Below, in pieces: positions 50,787 to 60,209 of a stretch of 64,000 nt of DNA. The DNA lies in NCBI GenBank assembly GCA_035303945.1, contig DATGQZ010000050.1, positions 62,001 through 126,000 on the forward strand, given 5' to 3'. Below the pieces are notes generated by a model. That model saw only the letters and a list, made by a program, of their open reading frames with translations. It had not been told where the DNA came from and ran no database searches. Origin of the DNA: DATGMS01 sp035303945 (GTDB lineage Bacteria > Bacteroidota > Bacteroidia > Cytophagales > Cyclobacteriaceae). A program made the translations under genes and the position numbers. Position 1 is the first letter of the stretch; every line of letters starts with the position of its first letter.

Positions 50787-52079
50787 CTATTTCATTATTT
50801 CCTCTAAAGCCTCTTCATTGGCTTGGATAATTTTCTCCTGCTGTTCCTCCTTCAGTGCTGTAGACAAGAAGAGGCTCTCAAACTGCGAGGGCGCCAAATA
50901 TACGCCTCGTTTCAGCATGGCCTGGAAATATCTTCCAAACAAGGCAGTGTCGGAGCTCTTTGCCGACTCAAAATCTGTTACAGCTTGATCAGTAAAAAAC
51001 AAGGTATACATGCTTCCGACATGGTTGACGGTATATTTCAACCCAAATTTGTTCAAACTTTCCTTAAATCCGTTAACCAATGTATCTCCTATACGATTCA
51101 GCTCTTGATAAACCGAAGGATGCTGCTTTAAATAATCTAACATTGCAAAGCCTGCTGCCATGGCGATAGGATTTCCCGAAAGGGTACCGGCCTGATAAAC
51201 GGGCCCCACAGGCGAAATAAAATCCATAATCTCCTTCTTCCCGCCGTAAGCTCCTACAGGCATCCCACCGCCAATAATTTTACCCATAGTAGTAAGGTCT
51301 GGCTTCACGCCAAATAATTCCTGTGCACCTCCTAAAGACAAGCGGAATCCCGTCATCACTTCATCGAAGATCAGGACAATGCCTTCTTGGTCAGCGAGCG
51401 TTCTAAGTCCTTTCAAGAAGCCCTCCTCAGGCACCACCAATCCCATATTGCCTGCAACAGGCTCCAAAATAATTGCCGCCACTTCTCCTTTATTGGCTTC
51501 AACCAAGGCTTTCACGGCATCTAGGTCATTATAGGGTGCAAGGAGGGTATCCTTGGCTGTCCCCCGGGTAACACCAGGAGAATCTGGACTTCCCATGGTC
51601 ACCGCACCAGATCCTGCTGCAATTAAAAAGGAATCTCCGTGGCCATGATAGTTTCCTTCAAATTTGATGAACTTGTCTTTACCCGTATAACCACGAGCAA
51701 GCCTAATGGCTGACATGGTAGCCTCAGTGCCACTGTTGACCATCCTAACTTTTTCTACCGAAGGGACCAGCTCGGTGATCAACTCTGCCACCTGCACTTC
51801 CAGGGCGGTGGGCGCACCAAAGGAGGTGCCGCGCTCCATGGCTTTGATTACAGCTTCCCGTATCACCGGGTGATTATGGCCTAACACCATAGGTCCCCAG
51901 CTGTTGATCAATTCAATGTAGGCGTTGTCGTCTTCGTCATATATATAAGCCCCATCTGCCCGATTAATAAAGACAGGATTACCTCCTACCGCTTTAAAGG
52001 CGCGTACGGGTGAATTTACTCCACCTGGAATGAAATCCTGGGCTCTTTTGAAAAGATTTTCACTCTTGTTGATTTGCAT
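50787..52079 (-). CDS. hemL: glutamate-1-semialdehyde 2,1-aminomutase
   Basis: 430 residues, standard length. Class-III aminotransferase features: VNSPVRAF near the N terminus, MVNSGTEATMSAIRLARG, GNYHGHGDS, DEVMTGFRLSLGGAQ and the PLP lysine in TTMGKIIGGGMPVGAYGG at residue 267. It moves the amino group within glutamate-1-semialdehyde to give 5-aminolevulinate, so the organism uses the C5 heme route. It follows the periplasmic-binding-type gene by 8 bases on the same strand and is closed by a terminator. Confidence 0.95.
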   Translation of the reverse strand: MQINKSENLFKRAQDFIPGGVNSPVRAFKAVGGNPVFINRADGAYIYDEDDNAYIELINSWGPMVLGHNHPVIREAVIKAMERGTSFGAPTALEVQVAELITELVPSVEKVRMVNSGTEATMSAIRLARGYTGKDKFIKFEGNYHGHGDSFLIAAGSGAVTMGSPDSPGVTRGTAKDTLLAPYNDLDAVKALVEANKGEVAAIILEPVAGNMGLVVPEEGFLKGLRTLADQEGIVLIFDEVMTGFRLSLGGAQELFGVKPDLTTMGKIIGGGMPVGAYGGKKEIMDFISPVGPVYQAGTLSGNPIAMAAGFAMLDYLKQHPSVYQELNRIGDTLVNGFKESLNKFGLKYTVNHVGSMYTLFFTDQAVTDFESAKSSDTALFGRYFQAMLKRGVYLAPSQFESLFLSTALKEEQQEKIIQANEEALEEIMK

Positions 52080-52087
52080 AGCAGATA

Positions 52088-53749
52088 TTATTCTATTTCT
52101 AATGCCCCGTTAGCTAACCTCAAAATGGGCACAAATTTGTTGGAGTTGCTGTTGGTAAAGTCAAATCCAAAGGTAAGCTTCCCGCTTTGGAATGCCGACT
52201 GATTTAGGTTTTTCTGAAAGTCAAACCCCCGTTGCCCATTGATGGTATTGCTTACCCAATGAATCAGCTCATAACCTATATGCGCATTTAATCCAGGATA
52301 GACATTAAACTTTTTAAAGAAGCGGTCTCTAAAGTCGTTTACCTCAACTTTTGCCATGTTGATGGTGTTGTTACCTATAAAATGAAAGTTAGGAACACTT
52401 AGCATTTCATAATTGGCAAAATTAAAGTAGAGCCAGCTGTCCAAAACTAAAACAGGCACTTCGGCTGTCAGTGATTCCATCACACCAAAGGTCGGAGAAG
52501 CAATGTTAGGGTCATCGGAAAAAATGACAATTTGATCTACTCGTGGACTGCCGCCTGCTCTCACGGAAAGGTTGTCAAAGAAATTCCTCATGTCTCTACC
52601 CGCTACTCTTCTATTGTCCACCACCTGATACCCAGCTTTGCTGGCGGATTCACTTAGTTGCCGCGACAAAAGCTCATCTCTGGATGTACCTGAATAAGCA
52701 ATGGCGATACGTTTACCGGGCAGCCTACCCATATATTTGAGCACGCCATCTGTCAAGGTTTGGATGGAAGGCCTAAACAAATAAGAATATTTAAAACCCT
52801 TGGCAGCATCGTCTATATTGGATAATGGATTAATGAAAGGAATCTTTTGTTTTTCCGCAAAATTGGCTACAATGTCCGATTCTTCAGGATAAATAGGACC
52901 AATGATCACATCTGCCACTTGAAAAAAAGGATCTGCAAGGATAGTTTGTAATACTGCGGGTTTCCTTTCCGTATCAAAAGTTCGGATGATCAGCGACAGT
53001 CCTTTTTGTCTCGCATCTTCAACGGCAAAATTAATTCCCTGATAGAGCTCGAACACAAAGTTGTTATCTCCCAAGTTGCGGACCCCTGATCCTCCCGTAT
53101 AATTAAAGGGTAAAACCACTGCTATTTCCAAAGATTGGTTCAGCTCACGCTTGGAAGCTGTTGCCTCCTCAGGCTCGTCAAAGTCTATATTCTTGATTTT
53201 GTTGAAGACCTCCTGCTCACCTGCTGACAAGACGGTCCGCTTTGCCAGTTGATTTTTCAAAGCAGTAACCAAACCTTTGTTCTTTTCATGATTAGGCAGG
53301 TTAACAATTAACACACTGGTGGAGACGTGTTGCAAAAAATCATACGAGGCCTTGTAAGCTTCTTCAAGCAAAGTTTGGTCGTTGATACCATTGACTTCAT
53401 TCAGCGCGTCGGAAATGTTCTGCTGCTGAAAGTGACAAAGTGCCAATAAATATTTAGCGTCATCCTGATGTTTCCAATCCCTCGTCCTTATAATTTGCTT
53501 CAAAGCATTTTGTGCCAGCTCATACTGTCGGCTGCCGTAAGCAGCTCTGGCAAAGTGATAGGTAGCATAATTGGCTACTTCCCCATAGGTATCATGATCC
53601 ATATAAGGACCTAATAATTCCATGGCTTGGCCATAATTACCTGTGGAAATCATCTGCTTTGCCTGCCGGTATGGCGTCAGGTTTTCCTGGGCTTCAACAG
53701 CAAACAGGGAAGCGAATACAAATGCTAAGGTCAATAAAGAAATTCTCAT
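52088..53749 (-). CDS. exported TPR plus type-1 periplasmic-binding-protein fusion (LpoA-like)
   Basis: 553 residues. Signal peptide (about 1-20, MRISLLTLAFVFASLFAVEA), TPR-like helical part (about 25-190; NYATYHFARAAYGSRQYELAQNALKQI), then a Leu/Ile/Val-binding-type domain (about 208-545; IAVVLPFNYTGG, DVIIGPIYPEESDIVANFAEKQKIPFINPLS, IAIAYSGTSRDELLSRQL). The same domain order occurs in E. coli LpoA, the activator of penicillin-binding protein 1A, but many Bacteroidota homologues are annotated as ABC-type binding proteins. No transporter genes are adjacent. Activation of wall synthesis is inference. Confidence 0.75.
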   Translation of the reverse strand: MRISLLTLAFVFASLFAVEAQENLTPYRQAKQMISTGNYGQAMELLGPYMDHDTYGEVANYATYHFARAAYGSRQYELAQNALKQIIRTRDWKHQDDAKYLLALCHFQQQNISDALNEVNGINDQTLLEEAYKASYDFLQHVSTSVLIVNLPNHEKNKGLVTALKNQLAKRTVLSAGEQEVFNKIKNIDFDEPEEATASKRELNQSLEIAVVLPFNYTGGSGVRNLGDNNFVFELYQGINFAVEDARQKGLSLIIRTFDTERKPAVLQTILADPFFQVADVIIGPIYPEESDIVANFAEKQKIPFINPLSNIDDAAKGFKYSYLFRPSIQTLTDGVLKYMGRLPGKRIAIAYSGTSRDELLSRQLSESASKAGYQVVDNRRVAGRDMRNFFDNLSVRAGGSPRVDQIVIFSDDPNIASPTFGVMESLTAEVPVLVLDSWLYFNFANYEMLSVPNFHFIGNNTINMAKVEVNDFRDRFFKKFNVYPGLNAHIGYELIHWVSNTINGQRGFDFQKNLNQSAFQSGKLTFGFDFTNSNSNKFVPILRLANGALEIE

Positions 53750-53777
53750 AAGGATGCGAAATATGCTATAGGTAAAC

Positions 53778-53785
53778 CAAAGATA
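53778..53785 (-). promoter_or_regulatory. candidate -7 box for the LpoA-like gene
   Basis: CAAAGATA on the plus strand is TATCTTTG in the gene direction, 28 bases before the ATG at 53749. No -33 match. Confidence 0.35.
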
Positions 53786-53803
53786 GGTAAAGAAGCCCGA
53801 AGT

Positions 53804-55333
53804 CTATTCCCATTCAATGGTTGCCGGCGGCTTAGAGCTGATGTCATAGACAACGCGGTTGACGCCCTTCACCTTATTAATGATGTCATTGGATATTTTA
53901 CCCAAGAATTCATAGGGCAAATGTATCCAATCAGCCGTCATACCATCTACAGAAGATACCGCTCTCAGCGCTACCACCCGCTCATAGGTCCTTTCATCCC
54001 CCATTACACCCACTGATTGTACGGGAAGCAAAATGGCACCAGCTTGCCATACTTCATCATAAAGGCCATGGTCTTTTAATCCCTGGATAAAGATATGATC
54101 AACCTCCTGCAAAGTGTGTACCTTTTCTGGCGTCACCTCACCCAATATCCTAATGGCCAAGCCTGGACCTGGGAATGGGTGTCGACCGATGATGTTTTCC
54201 GGAATGCCTAAAGCCCTTCCCACCTCGCGTACACCATCCTTAAACAAGGTATTCAAAGGTTCCACTACCTTCAATTTCATAAAGTCAGGTAGGCCACCTA
54301 CGTTATGATGGGATTTGATGGTAGCAGACGGGCCGTTGACGGATACGGATTCAATGACATCGGGGTAGATTGTCCCTTGGCCCAACCATTTTACACCATC
54401 TATTTTATGAGCTTCTTCATCGAAAATTTCAATAAAAGCTTTGCCGATGGCCTTTCGCTTTTGCTCCGGATCAGATAAGCCGGAGAGGGCATCATAAAAA
54501 TGCTGCTTGGCATCTACACCGATCACATTCAGCCCCATGTCCTTGTAGGAATGTAATACCTGTTCAAATTCATTCTTTCTCAGCAGGCCATTATCAACAA
54601 ACACGCAGGTAAGTTGATCACCAATCGCACGGTGGATTAATGTAGCTGCCACTGAAGAATCCACACCTCCAGACAAGCCCATGACCACTTTATCGCTGCC
54701 TATACGAGCTTTGAGCTCCTCAATAGAGGTATCTATAAAAACATCCGGCGTCCAGTCTTGAGAGCAACCGCAGATCTGCACCACGAAATTCCTCAATAGA
54801 TTTTTTCCCTCAGTAGAATGGGTTACTTCAGGGTGGAACTGTATGCCGTAAGTTTCTTCATGTTGCACCTTGAAGGCTGCAACCTTTACGGAATGGGTGC
54901 TCGCGATAATGTCGAAATTGCCGGGTAGAGTTTTGATGCTGTCACCGTGAGACATCCATACTTGGGAGAAATGGTTCATCTCCTTGAAAAGAGGCACATG
55001 GGTGTCAATGTGGGTCAGATTGGCCCGGCCGTATTCACGAGTTTCAGAAGGCACTACTTCACCACCGTTTTGATGGGCCAAAAGCTGAGCTCCATAACAC
55101 ACTCCGAGAATGGGTAATCTGCCTCTCAGCTGCGTAAGATCAATATTTGGAGCACCCTCGTCCCTCACGGAACAGGGGCTGCCTGAAAGGATTATGCCTT
55201 TTACCTCTGGACCAATTTCTGGAATTTTGTTAAAAGGGTGTATTTCACAATATACATCCAGTTCCCTAACTCGTCTGGCGATGAGCTGTGTATACTGGGA
55301 ACCGAAATCGAGGATTAATATCTGTTCTGCCAT
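53804..55333 (-). CDS. guaA: GMP synthase (glutamine-hydrolysing)
   Basis: 509 residues from ATG 55333 (a CGC codon and an ATG two codons upstream are not needed). Glutamine amidotransferase part: GILSGSP, nucleophile Cys79 in LGVCYGAQLLA and GIQFHPEVTHS. ATP-pyrophosphatase part: P-loop GLSGGVDSSVAA, FVDNGLLR, and the C-terminal dimer domain ending PPATIEWE. It aminates XMP to GMP. It is a single reverse gene between the LpoA-like gene (54-base gap) and the FolE region. No purine gene is adjacent. Confidence 0.96.
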   Translation of the reverse strand: MAEQILILDFGSQYTQLIARRVRELDVYCEIHPFNKIPEIGPEVKGIILSGSPCSVRDEGAPNIDLTQLRGRLPILGVCYGAQLLAHQNGGEVVPSETREYGRANLTHIDTHVPLFKEMNHFSQVWMSHGDSIKTLPGNFDIIASTHSVKVAAFKVQHEETYGIQFHPEVTHSTEGKNLLRNFVVQICGCSQDWTPDVFIDTSIEELKARIGSDKVVMGLSGGVDSSVAATLIHRAIGDQLTCVFVDNGLLRKNEFEQVLHSYKDMGLNVIGVDAKQHFYDALSGLSDPEQKRKAIGKAFIEIFDEEAHKIDGVKWLGQGTIYPDVIESVSVNGPSATIKSHHNVGGLPDFMKLKVVEPLNTLFKDGVREVGRALGIPENIIGRHPFPGPGLAIRILGEVTPEKVHTLQEVDHIFIQGLKDHGLYDEVWQAGAILLPVQSVGVMGDERTYERVVALRAVSSVDGMTADWIHLPYEFLGKISNDIINKVKGVNRVVYDISSKPPATIEWE

Positions 55334-55568
55334 GCGCAAAGTTAACCAAGCTTCAAGAAAGGAAAAAATTGTCAGCGGGAATAATCAGAAGATTGTTTGG
55401 AAATCCATCTTATAGAATGACAGCATAGGATAAAGGATCATCACTATAACCTCCGAGAAACGACTCAATCAATGATTATTGAAGGATATTGTACTTACTC
55501 ATCCTAATAAGGGGGTGTTAAGAAGATATTTTCCTGAATAAATCCTTATGACTTCCGCTTAACTAGTG

Positions 55569-56282
55569 TCATTTTTTCACGCTATGCCCGAGTGATACAT
55601 ACTGTAGAAACTCAATCCTGCTTTGTTCATCCCGTTCAAATTTACCTCCATAGAAAGACGTTACCGTGTTGCTGTTTACATCTTTAATCCCTCTTGATGA
55701 TACGCACATATGATGGGCATCTATAATTACGGCAACATCTTCGGTACCTAGTATTTCTGTCAACGCATGACCGATCTGCATGGTGAGCCGCTCCTGAACC
55801 TGTGGCCGGCTGGAAAAGTATTGCACTATGCGGTTGATTTTAGATAAGCCAATCACATATCCATTAGATATGTAGGCGACGTGGGCTTTGCCGTAAATAG
55901 GTACAAAATGGTGTTCACAATGTGAGAAGCAGGTGATATCCTTCTCCACCAGCATTTCGTTGTATTTATACTTATTTTCAAATAACTTGACCTTCGGCAT
56001 GTTCTTGGGATTCAAGCCGCTGAAAACTTCGTTGACAAACATTTTTGCTACCCTCTTCGGGGTGCCCTTTAAACTATCATCAGTAAGATCCAAGCCAAGG
56101 ACGTGCATGATTTCCCTAAAATGCTTCTCGATCAACTCGATCTTCTGCTCATCTTTTATATCGAAAGCATCCTCTCTAAGAGGGGTCTTATGAGAAGTGC
56201 CTACATGTTCATCCCCAATTTCATCTATGGGATCATTGGCATTAATTCCCATCGTATTCAACAAAGTTTCTTTCCGTTTCAT
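55569..56282 (-). CDS. folE: GTP cyclohydrolase I (FolE)
   Basis: 237 residues from ATG 56282; Met11 (56252) is an alternative start, both overlapping the upstream PTPS gene. The zinc ligands are present: Cys122 and His124/125 in CFSHCEHHFVPIYGKAHVAY, and Cys193 in DAHHMCVSSRGIKD. Also GLSKINRIVQYFSSRPQVQERL. It converts GTP to 7,8-dihydroneopterin triphosphate, the first step to folate, biopterin or queuosine precursors. The 41-base overlap with the PTPS gene indicates a joint message and a joint pathway. Confidence 0.94.
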   Translation of the reverse strand: MKRKETLLNTMGINANDPIDEIGDEHVGTSHKTPLREDAFDIKDEQKIELIEKHFREIMHVLGLDLTDDSLKGTPKRVAKMFVNEVFSGLNPKNMPKVKLFENKYKYNEMLVEKDITCFSHCEHHFVPIYGKAHVAYISNGYVIGLSKINRIVQYFSSRPQVQERLTMQIGHALTEILGTEDVAVIIDAHHMCVSSRGIKDVNSNTVTSFYGGKFERDEQSRIEFLQYVSLGHSVKK

Positions 56283-56652
56283 ATAACCGTACTGTTAACT
56301 CGAAATTGTCTTCGATTTTGTCCCTTAAAATATTCCAAATAACCACAGCAATGTTTTCTGCACTTGGATTGATGTTCTTAAACTCATCTGTGTCAAGGTT
56401 TAGGTTTTTATGGTCAAATTTATTTAGAACATGCTCTTTGATCAGAGAGCTGAGTTTTTTCATATCATATACATAACCCGTTTCTGGATCGATAGGCCCC
56501 ACAAGCTTCACCACTAGTTCGTAATTGTGGCCATGATAACTGGGGTTATTGCATTTGCCGAAGACTTCCTGATTCTTTTCTTCCGACCATTGGGGGTTAA
56601 CCAGACGATGAGCTGCATTAAAATGCTCTTTTCGGAAGACCGCTACTTTCAT
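56242..56652 (-). CDS. 6-pyruvoyl-tetrahydropterin synthase family protein (PTPS-I-like motif)
   Basis: 136 residues from ATG 56652 (a TTG two codons upstream is not needed). Zinc ligands His15 (FNAAHRL), His40 and His42 (HGH). The catalytic Cys34 precedes HGH by five residues (CNNPSYHGHNYEL, CX5HGH). That spacing is the one of true 6-pyruvoyl-tetrahydropterin synthase, whereas QueD (6-carboxy-tetrahydropterin synthase) typically has CX3HGH. The GPIDPETGYVYDMKKL segment also resembles the animal enzyme. Adjacent folE supplies its substrate. Tetrahydrobiopterin-type pterin synthesis is therefore favoured over queuosine, although QueD activity cannot be excluded without experiment. Confidence 0.85.
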   Translation of the reverse strand: MKVAVFRKEHFNAAHRLVNPQWSEEKNQEVFGKCNNPSYHGHNYELVVKLVGPIDPETGYVYDMKKLSSLIKEHVLNKFDHKNLNLDTDEFKNINPSAENIAVVIWNILRDKIEDNFELTVRLYETERNFVEYDGN

Positions 56653-56854
56653 GGACAATTTTTTCGAAGGTTTAGTATAATTTAGCGCTTTTAGCTAACG
56701 TTGTGTGATTGGTTGCCCTTTTTAACATCATCAAAGGCAAGATCAGTTCAAAACTAACAAATTAACCTATGTTTTCCCCGCTGGGAATTATTATTTTGCC
56801 AATGGGGTTAACCTAACTGTGGAAGTAAAATTGTCATAAAACCAATATTACCAC

Positions 56855-57571
56855 ATGCTTAGATTACTTACCTTATTCCTACTATTCGCCTTCAGCCCTA
56901 TACTTTCTGCAAATATTAGTCCAAGGAAATTTTTCGAAAATACGGAAATTTTACCTTCTGTTTCGGAAGTGGATTTGTTATCAACGTTTATTCTTGAAAA
57001 GTTAGAAAACCCCTCCATAGCCCCTCAACCAGAAGTGCTGGAAATGGCAGTGTCCGGTTATTTGAACTTGGTCAAGGAAGGAAAAATTGCAAAAGGCAGT
57101 CCACTTAGTGTCATAGATTTTTCCCTCCCTTCTTCAAAAGAACGACTTTGGATATTTGATATAGATGAAGGTCTGCTCCTATACCACTCGTTAGTCTCCC
57201 ATGGACGAAATTCCGGAGATTTGTTTGCCAAAAGCTTTTCAAATATAAATTCCAGCTACATGAGCAGCTTGGGTTTTTACGTCACTGGCGAAACATATCA
57301 AGGTAAACATGGCTATTCCTTACGGCTGGATGGCGTGGAGAAAGGCTTTAATGACAGAGCAAGAGAGCGGGCTATTGTGATACACGGTGCGGATTATGCT
57401 AACAAGGATTTTGTAAAAACCACGGGCAGACTAGGACGCAGCCTTGGCTGTCCGGCATTGCCGATGGATATTTACAAGGATGTAATCAACACCATAAAGG
57501 AAGGATCCTGTCTTTTCATTTACGGACAAGATGACTCCTATCTAAGTCAGTCTCAATTGCTAAACACCTAA
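56855..57571 (+). CDS. murein L,D-transpeptidase catalytic-domain protein (YkuD_2 family)
   Basis: 238 residues. Signal peptide about 1-19. The catalytic domain covers about 85-230: SHGRNSGDLFAKSFSN, GETYQGKHGYSLRLDG and the active-site region with His178 (VIHGADYAN) and Cys199 (GRLGRSLGCPALP). This is the YkuD_2 family, which cross-links or edits peptidoglycan peptides in the periplasm by L,D-transpeptidation. It converges with a second L,D-transpeptidase of a different family, the two stops being 2 bases apart. Confidence 0.88.
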   Translation: MLRLLTLFLLFAFSPILSANISPRKFFENTEILPSVSEVDLLSTFILEKLENPSIAPQPEVLEMAVSGYLNLVKEGKIAKGSPLSVIDFSLPSSKERLWIFDIDEGLLLYHSLVSHGRNSGDLFAKSFSNINSSYMSSLGFYVTGETYQGKHGYSLRLDGVEKGFNDRARERAIVIHGADYANKDFVKTTGRLGRSLGCPALPMDIYKDVINTIKEGSCLFIYGQDDSYLSQSQLLNT

Positions 57572-57573
57572 AT

Positions 57574-59175
57574 TTATAGAAAATATTCAGATATGGGAAG
57601 GGAAAGTGCTTCTGCCAATTTTCTGTCCATACCATACACATCTTCCCTAACTTCTATTCCTTTTTGGTCGCCCCAAGTGGTAAGGTATAGGATCCATACA
57701 TCCTGGGGCTCCTCCAGATTGACCGTATCTTCTTCCTCTTGGTTCATCGCCTCCATCAGCTTTTCCTCATCCCAGTCAGTACCCTCTAGCAAAATTGCAG
57801 CAAACTCCCTTGGCTTTTCCATTCTAATACAGCCTGAACTAAAAGTCCTGTCGTCTCTGGAAAAAAGATATTGTGCCGGGGAATCATGTATGTAGATTGA
57901 ATGGTCATTGGGAAACATAAATTTTACTTTCCCCAAAGGATTGTCTTTGCCGGGAGCCTGACGAATTGCATAAGGAAAATCTTTTGCCTCCCTTAACTCA
58001 CGCCAGTTGATACGCCGCGGATTGACTTCATTGCCTTGGTAATCCACTACAATCATATTGTTCTTGGCCAGATACCCGCGGTCTTTTTGTATGGCAGGAA
58101 TTGCATCTTCCCAAAGTATGGTTTCTGGCAAAGTCCAACTAGGACTAAATACCAAATAGGACATTTCTGCCCGAAATACCGGTGTCTGACGATATTCCTT
58201 CCCGACTACCACTTTTGAAGTCAGGACTGTATCCTCATCCTGTATGTAGAACAGATGATAATCAGGGATATTTACAATTACCTTATTGTTTTCATTTTTA
58301 TCGAATTCAGGCATCCACCTTAGTCTTTCCATGTTAATCTGGACTTTCGCCAGCAAATCCTGATGGCTATAATTAATGGCCTTGATAAAATCAGCTCCTA
58401 TCACCCCATCATCTATCAACCCATGTCGGGCTTGAAACCGCTTTACGGCTTCGAACAGTGCCTGATCATAAGTAGTAGAACTTCCTTCCTCCACTTGATC
58501 CAAGTCTTTAAGTACAGCCAATTTCTTCCGGATGAGGGGGATGGCTTCATGGTCATCCCCCTTTTCTATTTTGCCATCAATGGGGGCTACATGACCTGCA
58601 TCTTCTATATCTTCCGTTTTAAGTGACTGGTATAAATGGCGTAAGTTATCATATAGGGGATTGGAAGGTCTTAGTTTATCCAAGACATTTTCAAATGAGG
58701 TACCGCTGCTTAAATTTTCCATCAGTTGATAATAGTCTGCTGAAGGTGCTTTCTGGTCCATTTTCCATTCAATATCGAGAGCGGATGGATTGATCTTCCC
58801 TCTATTGAGATCAGAAGCTACTTGAAGAAAGGCCTTACTTACGGCTATATCCAATTGGGCATAAACTGAGGGATCCTCAGAACGCTCTACTTGTTCCAAA
58901 AGGGCTTCTTGTTCCTCATTCCAGTAATCCTCTTTAGAGAGCCCGTCAGCTGTTAACGCTTCTAATCCTTCAATAAATTCTTCGCCTCCTTTGTTTAACC
59001 CGCCAGGCTTGACCCAAAAGGGTTGATGTTCATTTGCTTCATACACTTCGTTTAGCAAAGAGTCGCCTTCTACCAATTGCTGAGGAAGCAGCCCTGATAT
59101 TTCTTCAGAGGAAGGTTTTTGCTGACAAGAAAAGAAAATAAACAAAAAAGCACAGGAATAAATAACTCGGTTCAT
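57574..59175 (-). CDS. L,D-transpeptidase of the YcbB/LdtD type, lipoprotein
   Basis: 533 residues. Leader MNRVIYSCAFLFIFFSC with lipobox cysteine at residue 17, then a helical N-terminal scaffold, a peptidoglycan-binding domain (about 210-270; FQARHGLIDDGVIGADFIKAI) and the YkuD catalytic domain (about 300-480) with His430 and Cys449 (IHDSPAQYLFSRDDRTFSSGCIRME). The MERLRWMP and IVNIPDYHLFY segments identify the YcbB/LdtD branch. It forms 3-3 cross-links in peptidoglycan. It has a long C-terminal tail after the catalytic cysteine. It converges with the YkuD_2 gene. Confidence 0.9.
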   Translation of the reverse strand: MNRVIYSCAFLFIFFSCQQKPSSEEISGLLPQQLVEGDSLLNEVYEANEHQPFWVKPGGLNKGGEEFIEGLEALTADGLSKEDYWNEEQEALLEQVERSEDPSVYAQLDIAVSKAFLQVASDLNRGKINPSALDIEWKMDQKAPSADYYQLMENLSSGTSFENVLDKLRPSNPLYDNLRHLYQSLKTEDIEDAGHVAPIDGKIEKGDDHEAIPLIRKKLAVLKDLDQVEEGSSTTYDQALFEAVKRFQARHGLIDDGVIGADFIKAINYSHQDLLAKVQINMERLRWMPEFDKNENNKVIVNIPDYHLFYIQDEDTVLTSKVVVGKEYRQTPVFRAEMSYLVFSPSWTLPETILWEDAIPAIQKDRGYLAKNNMIVVDYQGNEVNPRRINWRELREAKDFPYAIRQAPGKDNPLGKVKFMFPNDHSIYIHDSPAQYLFSRDDRTFSSGCIRMEKPREFAAILLEGTDWDEEKLMEAMNQEEEDTVNLEEPQDVWILYLTTWGDQKGIEVREDVYGMDRKLAEALSLPISEYFL

Positions 59176-59256
59176 AAAACTACAATATGGTATAGCTTTG
59201 AAAGGGGCAAAGCCTATGCCTCATAACAGGTATTAGATTCCGAATGAGAACAATAT

Positions 59257-59285
59257 AAAAAAAGCCTCAGGCAAACACCTGAGGC
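59257..59285 (-). terminator. terminator after kdsA
   Basis: Perfect stem GCCTCAGG (59264-59271) / CCTGAGGC (59278-59285), 6-base loop, with a run of seven T in the gene direction. Ends the GNAT-nitrilase/kdsC/kdsA run. Confidence 0.8.
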
Positions 59286-59322
59286 ATAGCTATTGATTTT
59301 CAGCCCGTTGTGGACGCAAGCG

Positions 59323-60180
59323 CTAATTTGATTCACCTACCTCAAATCCTTCATACCTTCTACCTAGCTCCCAGCTTTCCTTGAGCATTTCTAGGAAAGT
59401 CGCCATTTTGTGGAGTGGTATCAAGTTTGGACCATCACTAAGTGCTTTGGCTGGCTCTGGATGTGTTTCTATGAAAAATCCGTCTACGCCTGTAGCAGCT
59501 GCTGCTCTTGCCAGAAAAGGAGCGAATTCCCGTTGCCCTCCACTGCTGCCGCCTTGGCCCCCAGGTTGTTGTACACTGTGGGTGATATCGAATACCACTG
59601 GCGCAAACTGTCGCATGACGGGTAGCGCACGCATATCCACCACCAGATTATGATAACCAAGCGAAAACCCTCTTTCGGTCAAACAGACGTTTGTATTACC
59701 GGTAGAATGCACCTTTTTAACTGCATATACCATATCTTCAGGAGCCATAAACTGCCCCCGCTTTATTTTAACTGCCTTACCCGTATTTCCTGCAGCCAGG
59801 AGCAGATCCGTTTGGCGGCAAAGAAATGCAGGTATTTGCAATACATCTACCACTGCTGCTACTTCAGCTGCTTGATAACTCTCATGAATATCGGTAACCA
59901 AGGGAACCCCCAGTTCCTTCCCCACCCTCTCCAATACTTGTAGAGACTTGTCCATCCCTATACTTCGAAATGATCCCGAAGATGTTCGGTTGGCTTTATC
60001 AAAAGAGGCTTTGAATACATAATCAAAACCCAGGCGCTGGGCAATTTCTTTGACGGTGCTGCCGATTTCAATGCAGATATCATAGCTTTCAACTGCACAA
60101 GGGCCAGCAAACAAGACAGGTCTTACGCTGCCTAAGGTGATGGAATCGGTAATATGGATAGGATGTTCGAATTTTTTCAT
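59323..60180 (-). CDS. kdsA: 3-deoxy-8-phosphooctulonate synthase (KdsA)
   Basis: 285 residues. VLFAGPCAVESYDIC with Cys28, VFKASFDKANRTSSGSFRS, VTDIHESYQAAEVAAVVDVLQIPAFLCRQTDLL, and VVFDITHSVQQPGGQGGSSGGQREF are diagnostic. The AGPC cysteine is the metal ligand of the metal-dependent class (as in Aquifex), whereas the E. coli type has Asn there. It condenses arabinose-5-phosphate with phosphoenolpyruvate for KDO of lipopolysaccharide. kdsC, the next step, is 29 bases upstream on the same strand. The insertion GQGGSSGGQ is normal for the family. Confidence 0.95.
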   Translation of the reverse strand: MKKFEHPIHITDSITLGSVRPVLFAGPCAVESYDICIEIGSTVKEIAQRLGFDYVFKASFDKANRTSSGSFRSIGMDKSLQVLERVGKELGVPLVTDIHESYQAAEVAAVVDVLQIPAFLCRQTDLLLAAGNTGKAVKIKRGQFMAPEDMVYAVKKVHSTGNTNVCLTERGFSLGYHNLVVDMRALPVMRQFAPVVFDITHSVQQPGGQGGSSGGQREFAPFLARAAAATGVDGFFIETHPEPAKALSDGPNLIPLHKMATFLEMLKESWELGRRYEGFEVGESN

Positions 60181-60209
60181 AATAAGTTGTAAACGTACAA
60201 TTTTGCTGC

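Noticed and set aside
55337..55344. TAnnTTTG box (TAACTTTG in gene direction) before guaA
   Set aside because: Only 3 bases from the ATG; it would give a leaderless message, and no -33 element is present.
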